Below, piece after piece: positions 1 to 6,505 of a stretch of 60,182 nt of DNA; the first letter of the stretch is position 1, and each line of letters opens with the position of its first letter. The DNA is from Candidatus Melainabacteria bacterium (GTDB taxonomy: Bacteria; Cyanobacteriota; Vampirovibrionia; Gastranaerophilales; Gastranaerophilaceae). Below the pieces are notes generated by a model. It did no database searches. It had not been told where the DNA came from and saw only the letters and a program-made list of their open reading frames with translations. The stretch spans positions 1 through 60,182 of the forward strand of contig QHME01000008.1 in the NCBI GenBank assembly GCA_003258735.1, read 5' to 3'. Both the position numbers and the translations under genes were made by a program.

Positions 1-302
1 CAATCGGTAAACAACTTAATGCTACAATATTAGGTACAGATGCTCCTGGTACAGCTGATGCTCCTGGCTTGAAACAATGTATGGGATTTATCGATGTAAA
101 CGGTGCTACATTACCTAACAAAGAAGTTACATGTTCAGCTCCTGATGCTAGAAAAGACCACGCATCATTAAACGTAGATACTCCATGTACAGTTAAAAAC
201 GATGCTAAACACATGACAGATGTATTCCCAATCGTATTCCACGATGCAACTGTTGAACCTGCATCAGATGCTGCAAAATATATCTTGACAACTTCTAAAT
301 AG
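1..302 (+). CDS. C-terminal part of a secreted/pilin-like protein (5' truncated by window edge)
   Basis: An open frame runs in from the left edge (first full codon at base 3) and stops with TAG at 300-302; about 99 residues are visible. It has no catalytic motif. It contains an F-I-D-V-N-G stretch followed by P-N, three cysteines, and a Thr/Ala/Asp-rich composition with little charge bias, which fits the globular C-terminal domain of a type IV pilin or pseudopilin. The pilin-like protein at 5852-6490 has a comparable D-M-N-G-x-x-x-P-N segment. The gene is followed by a strong hairpin terminator, so it ends its transcription unit. The N-terminal prepilin peptide that would prove the assignment lies outside the window. 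Confidence 0.5.
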   Translation, partial: IGKQLNATILGTDAPGTADAPGLKQCMGFIDVNGATLPNKEVTCSAPDARKDHASLNVDTPCTVKNDAKHMTDVFPIVFHDATVEPASDAAKYILTTSK

Positions 303-365
303 TAATTGATTGAAGTTTGGGCTCTGCTCAGACCGAAACAACTAAAAAGAGTTGAAAAGCTTTTT

Positions 366-399
366 CCGAGGGCGGAAGGTGTACACCTTCCGCCCTCGG
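366..399 (+). terminator. 34-bp perfect palindrome, likely Rho-independent terminator of the pilin-like gene
   Basis: The two 17-nt arms are exact reverse complements with no unpaired loop as written. The arms are GC-rich against an AT-rich background. An A/T-rich run precedes the stem and TTTAT follows it, about 60 nt after the stop codon. Confidence 0.75.
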
Positions 400-410
400 T
401 TTATACTTAT

Positions 411-601
411 GTCACCCTGAACAGCAGGAGCAGAGTGCGAAACGGAGTAGAGTCACGTTTTATGCGACTGCGTAGTTTCAGGGGCTCTAACCTTGCAAAC
501 AATGTCATTGACTAATGCGTTATATTTGAGATTCCGAAACAGTCTTGGATTATTGGCAGTTCGGAATGACTGTTCTACCATCCTGTCATTCTGAAAATCC
601 A
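411..601. repeat. Intergenic repeat cluster (GTCACCCTGAA / TTCGGAATGAC type)
   Basis: The stretch between the terminator and the next gene holds two inverted-repeat units and one half unit. Positions 411-490 begin GTCACCCTGAA and end TTCAGGGGCTC. Positions 528-570 begin GAGATTCCGAA and end TTCGGAATGAC. Around 584-594 there is a lone GTCATTCTGAA. The same end sequences recur near 1656-1860, 27557-27617, 31417-31441, 35204-35270 and 52651-52724, always between genes. No credible gene is seen here. Confidence 0.7.
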
Positions 602-644
602 CAACAAACTTGCAACCTCAAACAAAAATAAGTATAATAAAATT

Positions 645-1613
645 ATGCAAATAAGAAGATTAACGTGCTTTGACTACCATAAATTGAAACGCCTTGTATC
701 GTATTTGTGCAATGACGAAAACGACAAATTGGCAAAAACAATCATGGAAGAACCTATCGGACTTTTGAATACCATATTGCCACTGCAATTAAAATTCAAA
801 TCCGAATCGTTTATTTTGGTAGAAAACCACGAAATTTTGGGACTAATCACAACAGCAAGAACCGCAGGAAACCCTTATAAAATCAATATTACAAGACTAA
901 TTTTTAAAGAAAACCTGTATGACGCAGGCAAACAACTTGTGGAGTTTGTAATCCAAAAGTTTGGAGCGATGGGCGCAACTTCGTTTGCGGTCACAATTGA
1001 TGAATGCCATGACGAATTGTTCAATTTATTTATTAATGGTTGTGGATTCAGGCAATGTGCATCCGAAACCTTGTGGAAAATAGAACACCCTACACCGGAA
1101 AAATCTGATTTTCACTGGCGATATGCTCAAAATTCAGATTCCAAAGCTATTGCAGAACTTTATAACTCTGAATTGATAAATATCTATAAACCTTCAATGA
1201 CACGTCACCCAAAAGAGTTTCAGGAACCGTTTTTTGCAGGTCTTAACGATTTTTACAAAATCAGATATGTAATTGAAGAAGACAAAAAGATTCTTGGATA
1301 TTTTTCAATTACAACAAGCGATAACTTGAACTATATCTTTGATATTACGACAAATAGCGGCTACGACTTTGACTACAGCCAAATTATTAATGTAATGCTA
1401 TGCGAAGTTGCAAGAAAAAAACACGCATTTTACCCTATTGTAAAACAGAAAAAATACACAAAGAAATCAGAATCTTTGGGTGAATTTTTAAATAATCAAC
1501 AATATTTGCCAATTCAAACCCAACAAATTTTGGTAAAAGACTATTATAAACCAATAGCTCAAGAGTCAAAGAATTGGAATGTATTCCTGCTGGGCGAAAA
1601 CCAAGTTGGCTAG
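645..1613 (+). CDS. GNAT-like N-acetyltransferase family protein (tentative)
   Basis: A 322-residue soluble protein. The first half has features of a GNAT acyl-CoA transferase fold: an alternating strand/helix pattern, an I-L-V-E-N-H-E-I-L-G-L-I beta4-like strand near residues 57-68, and a later F-x-x-x-G-F-R element (about 128-135) typical of the beta6-beta7 region. The second half (about 150-320) starts like another GNAT domain and again has an I-L-G-Y-F-S-I-T strand. A tandem-GNAT architecture is therefore possible, but the acetyl-CoA pyrophosphate loop (Q/RxxGxG/A) is not obvious, so activity is uncertain. It stands alone between two repeat-rich gaps. Substrate unknown. Confidence 0.55.
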   Translation: MQIRRLTCFDYHKLKRLVSYLCNDENDKLAKTIMEEPIGLLNTILPLQLKFKSESFILVENHEILGLITTARTAGNPYKINITRLIFKENLYDAGKQLVEFVIQKFGAMGATSFAVTIDECHDELFNLFINGCGFRQCASETLWKIEHPTPEKSDFHWRYAQNSDSKAIAELYNSELINIYKPSMTRHPKEFQEPFFAGLNDFYKIRYVIEEDKKILGYFSITTSDNLNYIFDITTNSGYDFDYSQIINVMLCEVARKKHAFYPIVKQKKYTKKSESLGEFLNNQQYLPIQTQQILVKDYYKPIAQESKNWNVFLLGENQVG

Positions 1614-1655
1614 AAATGTCATGCTGAAAGAGGTACAACAAATTGGTCTACTTAT

Positions 1656-1860
1656 GTCACCCTGAATTGCAAAATGACCACACTACATCCTTGTCATTCT
1701 GAAAGGATTAAAAATCAAGGAGCATTGCGACGTAGATTTTTTCCTGTTCAGAATCTCTAATAATACAAAATACTCTTTTGCCTAAAATGTTCAATCTAAG
1801 ATACTGAAACAAGTTCAGTATGACAGTACGTCTATTGCAAAATCCGCAGTTCGGGGTGAC
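1656..1860. repeat. Intergenic repeat cluster including a 65-bp full element at 1693-1757
   Basis: The gap 1614-1892 holds several copies of the same short repeat family. A half unit GTCACCCTGAA lies at 1656-1666. A full unit at 1693-1757 begins GTCATTCTGAA and ends TTCAGAATCTC, with inner arms AGGATTAAAAATC and GATTTTTTCCT. A compact inverted repeat lies at 1799-1824 (ATACTGAA...TTCAGTAT), and TTCGGGGTGAC at 1850-1860. The 1693-1757 unit closely matches 35204-35270. No gene was recognised. Confidence 0.75.
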
Positions 1861-1892
1861 TGTACTTTCATCCATGTCATTCTATTATTAAG

Positions 1893-2141
1893 CTACTCAC
1901 TCAGCATTTCATACAAGCTCGGAGCCTCTTGCACAGAAACATTACCGGTCGGAACCTTCAAAACCTTTGCCTTTAGTGTTCTATTTGCATACTCTATCGA
2001 AATAATATCGTTTTCTTTGATTTGTTTTGCAGGTTTTGCTTGAGTTCCATTAACAGAAATTCTACCCATGTCAGAAACTTCATTCGCAACAGTCCTGCGC
2101 TTTATCAATCTTGAAACTTTTAAAAATTTATCTAATCTCAT
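1893..2141 (-). CDS. S4-domain RNA-binding protein, RqcP/YabO-HslR type
   Basis: An 82-residue protein consisting of one S4 domain. It opens MRLDKFLKVSRLIKRR, the classic alpha-L RNA-binding start, followed by A-N-E-V and G-R-I-S-V-N-G and ending with a basic strand. Length and sequence match the RqcP (YabO) / Hsp15 class, which bind stalled 50S subunits or peptidyl-tRNA and assist ribosome-associated quality control. An isolated S4 protein of another function cannot be excluded. It is transcribed away from the phosphoesterase at 2207 through a 65-bp divergent promoter gap. No ribosomal neighbours are adjacent. Confidence 0.8.
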   Translation of the reverse strand: MRLDKFLKVSRLIKRRTVANEVSDMGRISVNGTQAKPAKQIKENDIISIEYANRTLKAKVLKVPTGNVSVQEAPSLYEMLSE

Positions 2142-2206
2142 GCCCCTATCTTATCACATATTTTGATTTTATGATATAATTTGCTCAAGGGAGATTGTGA
2201 AATTCT

Positions 2207-3034
2207 ATGAAAAAGTTATTACTACTATTGTTTAGCCTATTTCTTATTTTTGCACTAAACACAAAAGTTTTTGCAGAAAATATAAAGTTTGCACAAGTTG
2301 CAGATGCACATTTATCAGTTAATTCTGATTTTTCACAAAAAGTTTTAAAAAGCGTTGTTGAAGATATTAACAATCAACAAGGAATTTCTTTTGTAATCTT
2401 CACTGGTGACAACATCAACAATCCAAAAGAAGAAAACCTCAGAGCGTTTCTAAAAATCGCTGACAAACTGAATGTTCCATATTATTTGGCGCTGGGCAAT
2501 CACGATGTCTACAAATCTGGCGGTCTTTCAAAAGCAAAATATTTTGAAATTGTAAAAGAAAACAACATCTTTTTCCCTCAACGCAAACCTAACTATGCGT
2601 TCAAAAAAAATGGTTTTTTATTTCTAATTGTTGATGGTGCAAAAGAAGTCATCCCCAGTTCTGTCGGCTACTACAGAGAAAATACTCTAACTTGGCTTGA
2701 CAAGCAATTAACTAAAAATAAAAAAACTGATGCAATTATAATGCAGCATTTTCCGATTTTAGCGGCAGACGGCTCTATTGGCACATCTCAAAACTGCAAG
2801 ACCTACAAAGTAGAAGCCTACCAAGCAATTCTAGAAAAACATAAAAATGTTCTAGCCATTGTATCAGGACATTTACATACAAACGCAGAAAACATGAAAG
2901 ACGGAGTTTATCACATCATATCACCGTCAATCCTTTCAATGCCACAAGCTTACAAAATCATAGATATTGTAACTACTAAAGAGTTTTCACCAATAATTTA
3001 CACTCAACTTAGAGAATTTGAAGTTAAAGACTAA
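2207..3034 (+). CDS. Secreted calcineurin-like metallophosphoesterase
   Basis: A 275-residue protein with an N-terminal signal peptide: K-K, a hydrophobic stretch at about 4-20, then V-F-A-E as the probable cleavage site. The calcineurin-like metal motifs follow in order: D-A-H (near 34), F-T-G-D-N (about 62-66), G-N-H-D (about 97-100), M-Q-H-F-P and S-G-H-L-H-T (about 222-227). It should therefore be an exported dimetal phosphoesterase. The substrate is not evident; the size and single domain resemble the 3',5'-cyclic nucleotide/lipid phosphodiesterase branch rather than 5'-nucleotidases. Its last 4 bases overlap the convergent gene at 3031-3339. Confidence 0.85.
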   Translation: MKKLLLLLFSLFLIFALNTKVFAENIKFAQVADAHLSVNSDFSQKVLKSVVEDINNQQGISFVIFTGDNINNPKEENLRAFLKIADKLNVPYYLALGNHDVYKSGGLSKAKYFEIVKENNIFFPQRKPNYAFKKNGFLFLIVDGAKEVIPSSVGYYRENTLTWLDKQLTKNKKTDAIIMQHFPILAADGSIGTSQNCKTYKVEAYQAILEKHKNVLAIVSGHLHTNAENMKDGVYHIISPSILSMPQAYKIIDIVTTKEFSPIIYTQLREFEVKD

Positions 3035-3339
3035 GTTTTTGAAAACAAACTTTTTAACTTGCTCCAAAGTTTTTTGCGACAAGTTACAATACCTGCTAAA
3101 AGTCCTGCACCGATTAAGATTTTCAGCACCATAGGAAATTTACCCTTACTAGGCTTTTTGGTATGTTTTTGAGTTTGATAAATGTCATACTGCATCTCAC
3201 TATAGATTCGCTCAGCCTCTTTATTTGAATAAAGAACTCGTTTTGGCAAACTATTAGGCACAGAAATTGTACCCACAGGGACTTTGTCTCCATAGTGCAT
3301 ATTTCGATTTGCAGGATTGTCTATTTGTTCTACTACCAT
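3031..3339 (-). CDS. Small hypothetical protein with C-terminal membrane segment
   Basis: 102 residues, not matching any family I can name. The first 70 residues are polar and basic (N-P-A-N-R-N-M-H-Y motif near the start, K-K-P-S-K-G-K before the membrane part). Residues about 72-88 form a single hydrophobic helix followed by a basic tail, so the N-terminal part probably faces one side of the membrane with a short basic anchor on the other. It converges on the phosphoesterase with a 4-bp overlap of the two stop regions. Protein-like composition and position support it being real. Confidence 0.5.
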   Translation of the reverse strand: MVVEQIDNPANRNMHYGDKVPVGTISVPNSLPKRVLYSNKEAERIYSEMQYDIYQTQKHTKKPSKGKFPMVLKILIGAGLLAGIVTCRKKLWSKLKSLFSKT

Positions 3340-3606
3340 ATATTAATAAAAACACAAACCTTCGAAAAAATGCGCAAATTTTGTAAATAAATATTACCAA
3401 AATACAACAAATCATTTCCACCACTTGCATTTTTGTTATGTTTATTCTAACCTAAAAATATGGCCGCAGACAATTAGCGGGGTGCAAACCAAGGGTGCAA
3501 GGTAGGGTGCGATGGGCGCCGAAACTACGAAGTTCCTAACGGTTCGATACTCCTTAATAAATCAGCTAATCGAGGTTACACAAGAGTACAAAACAAGAAT
3601 GAATTC

Positions 3607-3635
3607 TTGAATAGTATAAGCCGAATATGTATAAT
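3607..3635 (+). promoter_or_regulatory. Candidate sigma70-type promoter inside the rplJ leader
   Basis: TTGAAT (3607-3612) and TATAAT (3630-3635) are separated by exactly 17 bp. The predicted start would fall about 10 nt before the attenuator hairpin, so it may be a chance match in AT-rich DNA. Confidence 0.35.
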
Positions 3636-3651
3636 ATGACGACTTGAGTGT

Positions 3652-3688
3652 AAGATTTTGCGGTAACCGAAAAAGCAAAATCTTTTTT
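3652..3688 (+). terminator. Attenuator-type terminator hairpin upstream of rplJ
   Basis: AAGATTTTGC (3652-3661) pairs perfectly with GCAAAATCTT (3675-3684) across a 13-nt loop and is followed by a T run. It sits 70 nt before the rplJ start, so it must be conditionally read through if the leader RNA is joined to the operon. Confidence 0.7.
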
Positions 3689-3757
3689 GGTATTTAACAG
3701 GTCGATAAAACAAAAGATTGAATAATCAATCACAGAAAATTACTAAAGGAGCTAAAA

Positions 3758-4279
3758 ATGGCAACAAAAGCATTCAAATCAGAAAAAATAGATGCTATTA
3801 AATCAAAAATCGAAAAAGCTCAAGTAGCTATCGTTACTGAATACCAAGGTTTCACAGTTGAAGATATCACTAAATTGAGACGTGAAATTCAAAAAGGTGG
3901 CGGTGACTATATGGTTACTAAAAACACATTGGCTAAAATTGCTGTTAAAGGTACTGAATATGAACAATTAACAGACAAATTGACTGGTCCAATCGCTATC
4001 GCTTTCGGTTTTGAAGACCCAGTAAGCCCTGCAAAAGCCGTTGCTAAATTCATCAAAGAATCTAAAAAAGGTACTATCGTTGGTGCTGTTTTAGATGGCA
4101 ACTGGTTGACAGACGCAGAAACAAAAGCTTTGGCAGAACTTCCTTCAAAAGAAGAACTTTTTGCAAAAATGCTTGGATCTATCAATTCACCAGCATCTGG
4201 TATCGCAAACTCTATCAATGCAGTTATGTCTCAACTTACAAGAGCTATGGCAGCAGTTCGCGACCAAAAAGCTGCATAG
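3758..4279 (+). CDS. rplJ: 50S ribosomal protein L10
   Basis: 173 residues, the usual length for bacterial L10. It forms the base of the ribosomal stalk, binding 23S rRNA and anchoring L7/L12 dimers through its C-terminal helix. Family features are visible: the N-terminal K-x-x-x-I/V-x-x-I-x-x-K-I-x-K-A-Q start, Y-Q-G-F-T-V (about 29-34), the L-R-R-E segment, and V-T-K-N-T-L-A-K-I-A (about 53-62). A P-S-K-E-E-L-F-A-K-M-L-G-S linker leads to the hydrophobic L12-binding C-terminal helix. AAAGGAG lies 6 nt before the ATG. The upstream leader suggests autoregulation. Confidence 0.97.
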   Translation: MATKAFKSEKIDAIKSKIEKAQVAIVTEYQGFTVEDITKLRREIQKGGGDYMVTKNTLAKIAVKGTEYEQLTDKLTGPIAIAFGFEDPVSPAKAVAKFIKESKKGTIVGAVLDGNWLTDAETKALAELPSKEELFAKMLGSINSPASGIANSINAVMSQLTRAMAAVRDQKAA

Positions 4280-4360
4280 TTTTGCAGTACAAATATTTAA
4301 GCCTCTGTGCTTAACACTAAGTTAGAAAACAAAACAAAAAAACAATAAAGGAGAAAAACA

Positions 4361-4732
4361 ATGAGTGTAGAATCAATTTTAGAATCAATTGAAAAATTAA
4401 CATTATTAGAAGCAGCTGAATTAGTTAAAGCTATGGAAGAAAAATTCGGCGTATCTGCAGCAGCTCCTGTTGCAGTAGCAGCAGCTCCAGCAGCAGCTGC
4501 AGCAGCTGACGATGCTGATGCTGAAGTATCAGTTGTATTAGCTTCAGTTCCAGCTGACAAGAAAATCGCTGTATTGAAAGAAGTTAGAACTTTGACAGGT
4601 TTAGGCTTGAAAGAAGCTAAAGACTTAGTTGAAGCAGCTCCTAAAGCAGTTAAAGAAAACATCAAAAAAGACGAAGCTGAATCAATCAAGAAAACTCTTG
4701 AAGCAGCTGGTGCTGTTGTTGAAATCAAGTAG
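4361..4732 (+). CDS. rplL: 50S ribosomal protein L7/L12
   Basis: 123 residues with the standard layout. An N-terminal dimerisation/L10-binding domain covers about 1-34 (S-V-E-S-I-L-E-S-I-E-K-L-T-L-L-E-A). A flexible Ala/Pro/Val-rich hinge follows at about 35-55. The C-terminal domain (about 57-123) has the factor-binding stretch K-I-A-V-L-K-E-V-R and ends V-V-E-I-K. It recruits elongation and release-factor GTPases to the ribosome. It lies 81 nt behind rplJ with its own AAAGGAG site and is closed by a strong terminator. Unusually, rpoB/rpoC do not follow. Confidence 0.97.
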   Translation: MSVESILESIEKLTLLEAAELVKAMEEKFGVSAAAPVAVAAAPAAAAAADDADAEVSVVLASVPADKKIAVLKEVRTLTGLGLKEAKDLVEAAPKAVKENIKKDEAESIKKTLEAAGAVVEIK

Positions 4733-4756
4733 TTTGATTTTCAATAAAGGTTATCA

Positions 4757-4789
4757 AAAGGCGGTCGCTACGCGACCGCCTTTGTTTTT
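4757..4789 (+). terminator. Rho-independent terminator after rplL
   Basis: A 12-bp perfect stem (AAAGGCGGTCGC with GCGACCGCCTTT) encloses a 3-nt loop and is followed by TGTTTTT. Confidence 0.92.
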
Positions 4790-4877
4790 ACAAATTTAAT
4801 CCACTGTTTGATTTTTAAAGTTGAATATGTTATTATGTGCTGGTAAATTTAATTTTCTAATTAAAGGAGCTTTATAT

Positions 4878-5261
4878 ATGGATATGACATATTTTTATGC
4901 AGCAATCGCTTTTATGTTAATTATAATTGTTCGAGAATTTCTTAAAAAGAAATACAATTTTGACATCGACAAAATCAATGTAAGGCACCTTAAATCAGGA
5001 CTTAAAAACGAAATTAGTAAACATGGTGCACATATAATCAAGAAAAACACAGGAGATAAATCCTTGGTTCTTGTAGATGCAGGAACTAACAAAGCAACGG
5101 TCATGGCAACATTACGCCAACTTACAGGATTTGACTACAACACAGCAAAAAATATTGTTGAAACCGCCCCATCTAAATTTATGGTGAATATTTCTGAAAA
5201 AGAAGCTGATATGAACAAAAAAGCTCTTGAATTTGTTGGAGCTAAAGTAGAAATCAAATAG
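4878..5261 (+). CDS. Membrane-anchored protein with an L7/L12-type C-terminal domain
   Basis: 127 residues from the ATG at 4878, which has AAAGGAGC 8 nt upstream; an in-frame ATG at 4821 lacks such a site. Residues about 4-18 form a hydrophobic N-terminal membrane helix. A basic linker (19-58) has several Lys. Residues about 62-127 align by eye with the C-terminal domain of the neighbouring L7/L12: L-V-x-A-G-x-x-K-A-x-V-M-A-x-L-R-x-L-T-G, A-K-x-I-V-E-x-A-P and the identical ending K-V-E-I-K. The L10-binding N-domain and the Ala hinge are absent, so it cannot be an ordinary stalk protein. It follows the rplL terminator by about 90 nt. Function unknown. Inference: it could tether translation GTPases or another L12-CTD ligand at the membrane. 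Confidence 0.85.
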   Translation: MDMTYFYAAIAFMLIIIVREFLKKKYNFDIDKINVRHLKSGLKNEISKHGAHIIKKNTGDKSLVLVDAGTNKATVMATLRQLTGFDYNTAKNIVETAPSKFMVNISEKEADMNKKALEFVGAKVEIK

Positions 5262-5262
5262 T

Positions 5263-5859
5263 TTACCTTGCGTAAATTGCATTTTTATCTACATCTAAAA
5301 CTTCAGGTTCATAATTTTGCAAATAAGATACCGCATCATTTGGAGTTTTTGCAACATAATAAATTTGGAGCATATTTCTATTCGCAAACTTCTGCTCAAT
5401 TATGACTTCAAAAAACTCAATCAGTTTGTCATAAAATCCATTTGTATTCAATATAATGATAGGTTTCTTGTTATATCCAAGTTGCTTTTGAACAATCATT
5501 TCAGATAATTCTTCAAGAGTTCCAAACCCACCAGCAAGTGCAATAACAGCATCCGAAAGCTCATCAAGTTTCGCCTTGCGTTCTCTCATTCCTTTCGTCA
5601 CAAGAAACTCATTACACCCTTTGGTAAACACACCCATATTATGAAGTTTTTCAGGCATTATACCTGTAAGTTTACCACCAGTGTTTTTTACTTCGCCAGC
5701 GCAAGCCCACATCAAACCAAGATTACTTCCACCATAAACAACATCATAACCGTTTTTACCAAGTAAATTTCCCAAAAGTCTTGCATCTTCATAATAAACT
5801 TCATCCAAAAAATTTGAAGATGACGCAAATACACAGACTTTTTTAATATCGTTATTCAT
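5263..5859 (-). CDS. LOG-family nucleotide 5'-monophosphate phosphoribohydrolase (TIGR00730 type)
   Basis: 198 residues from the ATG at 5859, preceded by GGCGGAG; an upstream ATG at 5901 would overlap the previous gene far more. It has the Rossmann-like LOG fold: V-C-V-F-A-S-S-S at the N-terminus, Y-G-G-S-N-L-G-L-M, the M-R-E-R-K-A catalytic segment and the A-G-G-F-G-T-L-E-E motif (the usual PGGxGTxxE with Ala for Pro). LOG enzymes release a free base from N6-modified or ordinary AMP/GMP nucleotides; many bacterial members act in nucleotide salvage or housecleaning. Its start overlaps the end of the pilin-like gene by 8 nt, so the two are co-transcribed. Confidence 0.88.
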   Translation of the reverse strand: MNNDIKKVCVFASSSNFLDEVYYEDARLLGNLLGKNGYDVVYGGSNLGLMWACAGEVKNTGGKLTGIMPEKLHNMGVFTKGCNEFLVTKGMRERKAKLDELSDAVIALAGGFGTLEELSEMIVQKQLGYNKKPIIILNTNGFYDKLIEFFEVIIEQKFANRNMLQIYYVAKTPNDAVSYLQNYEPEVLDVDKNAIYAR

Positions 5860-6490
5860 TAAAATCTCCGCCAATTCTGTAATAATGAGAACAAGAAACA
5901 CCTGTTCCTGATTCTGAGCAATCTTTCTTCAAGTCTTCTAAATCCCATCCTGAACCAATAGGTGTAATATTACCGTCTACAAAAATATTGATTCCGAATA
6001 TATCTTTTCCCCACGTATTTGGAGCTTTTAACCCATTCATATCAAACATCATAATAAATGCAGGATGAAAAACATCATCATCTTTGATATCTTTTATACC
6101 AACAATTTTATTTTTAGATGTTAAATAAAGATTATCAAAATGAAACTCGTCACTTGCTTTGACTTTTGAGCCATTCAAATAATACGGATTATATTTTTTA
6201 GTCAACTCATCCTGTTCACTTATTCGCAAATAAGGCTTTACTAAATTCATCATCAGTTGCTCACGCTCTTCATTTGATTTTGCGTGTTTAAAACTCTTGA
6301 TAATATCAGCATCTGCCTGCGCATTCATTGCTGTAAAAATGTAATCCATTTTTGTAAATGTCTCATTCCACTGCGAAATATATGTAGCTTCTTTAGATGC
6401 CATAAATTTTGACGGAATCAAAAGCAGTACAATTGCAAATATTACAAATATAGTTATCGAATATTCAATTTTCCAAAACCGTTTTCTCAT
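5852..6490 (-). CDS. Pilin/pseudopilin-like secreted protein with a non-canonical N-terminus
   Basis: 212 residues. A basic start (M-R-K-R-F-W-K) leads into one long hydrophobic helix (about 10-29, ending P-S-K-F-M-A-S-K). The soluble domain contains F-D-M-N-G-L-K-A-P-N-T-W-G-K-D-I-F-G, a segment I associate with type IV pilin/pseudopilin-like proteins of this lineage. It ends with a pair of nearby Cys (G-V-S-C-S, plus an earlier C) and Y-Y-R-I-G-G-D. The classic prepilin peptidase site G|F-T-x-x-E is not visible, so it may stay membrane-anchored or use a divergent site. It precedes the LOG gene (8-nt overlap) and follows the PHP gene by 15 nt. Confidence 0.5.
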   Translation of the reverse strand: MRKRFWKIEYSITIFVIFAIVLLLIPSKFMASKEATYISQWNETFTKMDYIFTAMNAQADADIIKSFKHAKSNEEREQLMMNLVKPYLRISEQDELTKKYNPYYLNGSKVKASDEFHFDNLYLTSKNKIVGIKDIKDDDVFHPAFIMMFDMNGLKAPNTWGKDIFGINIFVDGNITPIGSGWDLEDLKKDCSESGTGVSCSHYYRIGGDFNE

Positions 6491-6505
6491 ACTGTCTCCG
6501 ATAAA

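Larger units (their letters stand above)
3463..3690 (+). promoter_or_regulatory. L10-leader-like 5' untranslated RNA ahead of rplJ-rplL
   Basis: The roughly 420 bases before rplJ hold no gene. From 3463 the sequence reads CCGCAGACAATTAGCGG, and about 60 nt later TTCCTAACGG. This pairing order resembles the conserved CCGAAGACAGTAGG ... TTCCTACCGAGG core of the L10(L12)4-binding autoregulatory leader known from Firmicutes (family recalled, not searched). It is followed by a terminator-like hairpin at 3652-3688. The inferred role is feedback control of L10/L12 synthesis, with excess L10 complex stabilising termination. Confidence 0.6.

Noticed and set aside
306..515. A 69-codon open frame after the pilin-like gene
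   Set aside because: It crosses the terminator palindrome and a repeat unit, has no ribosome site and reads as non-protein-like sequence.
3500..3560. tRNA-like GGTTCGATACTCC in the rplJ leader
   Set aside because: It resembles a T-arm, but no acceptor stem, D-arm or anticodon arm can be paired around it. I place it in the L10-leader-like structure instead.
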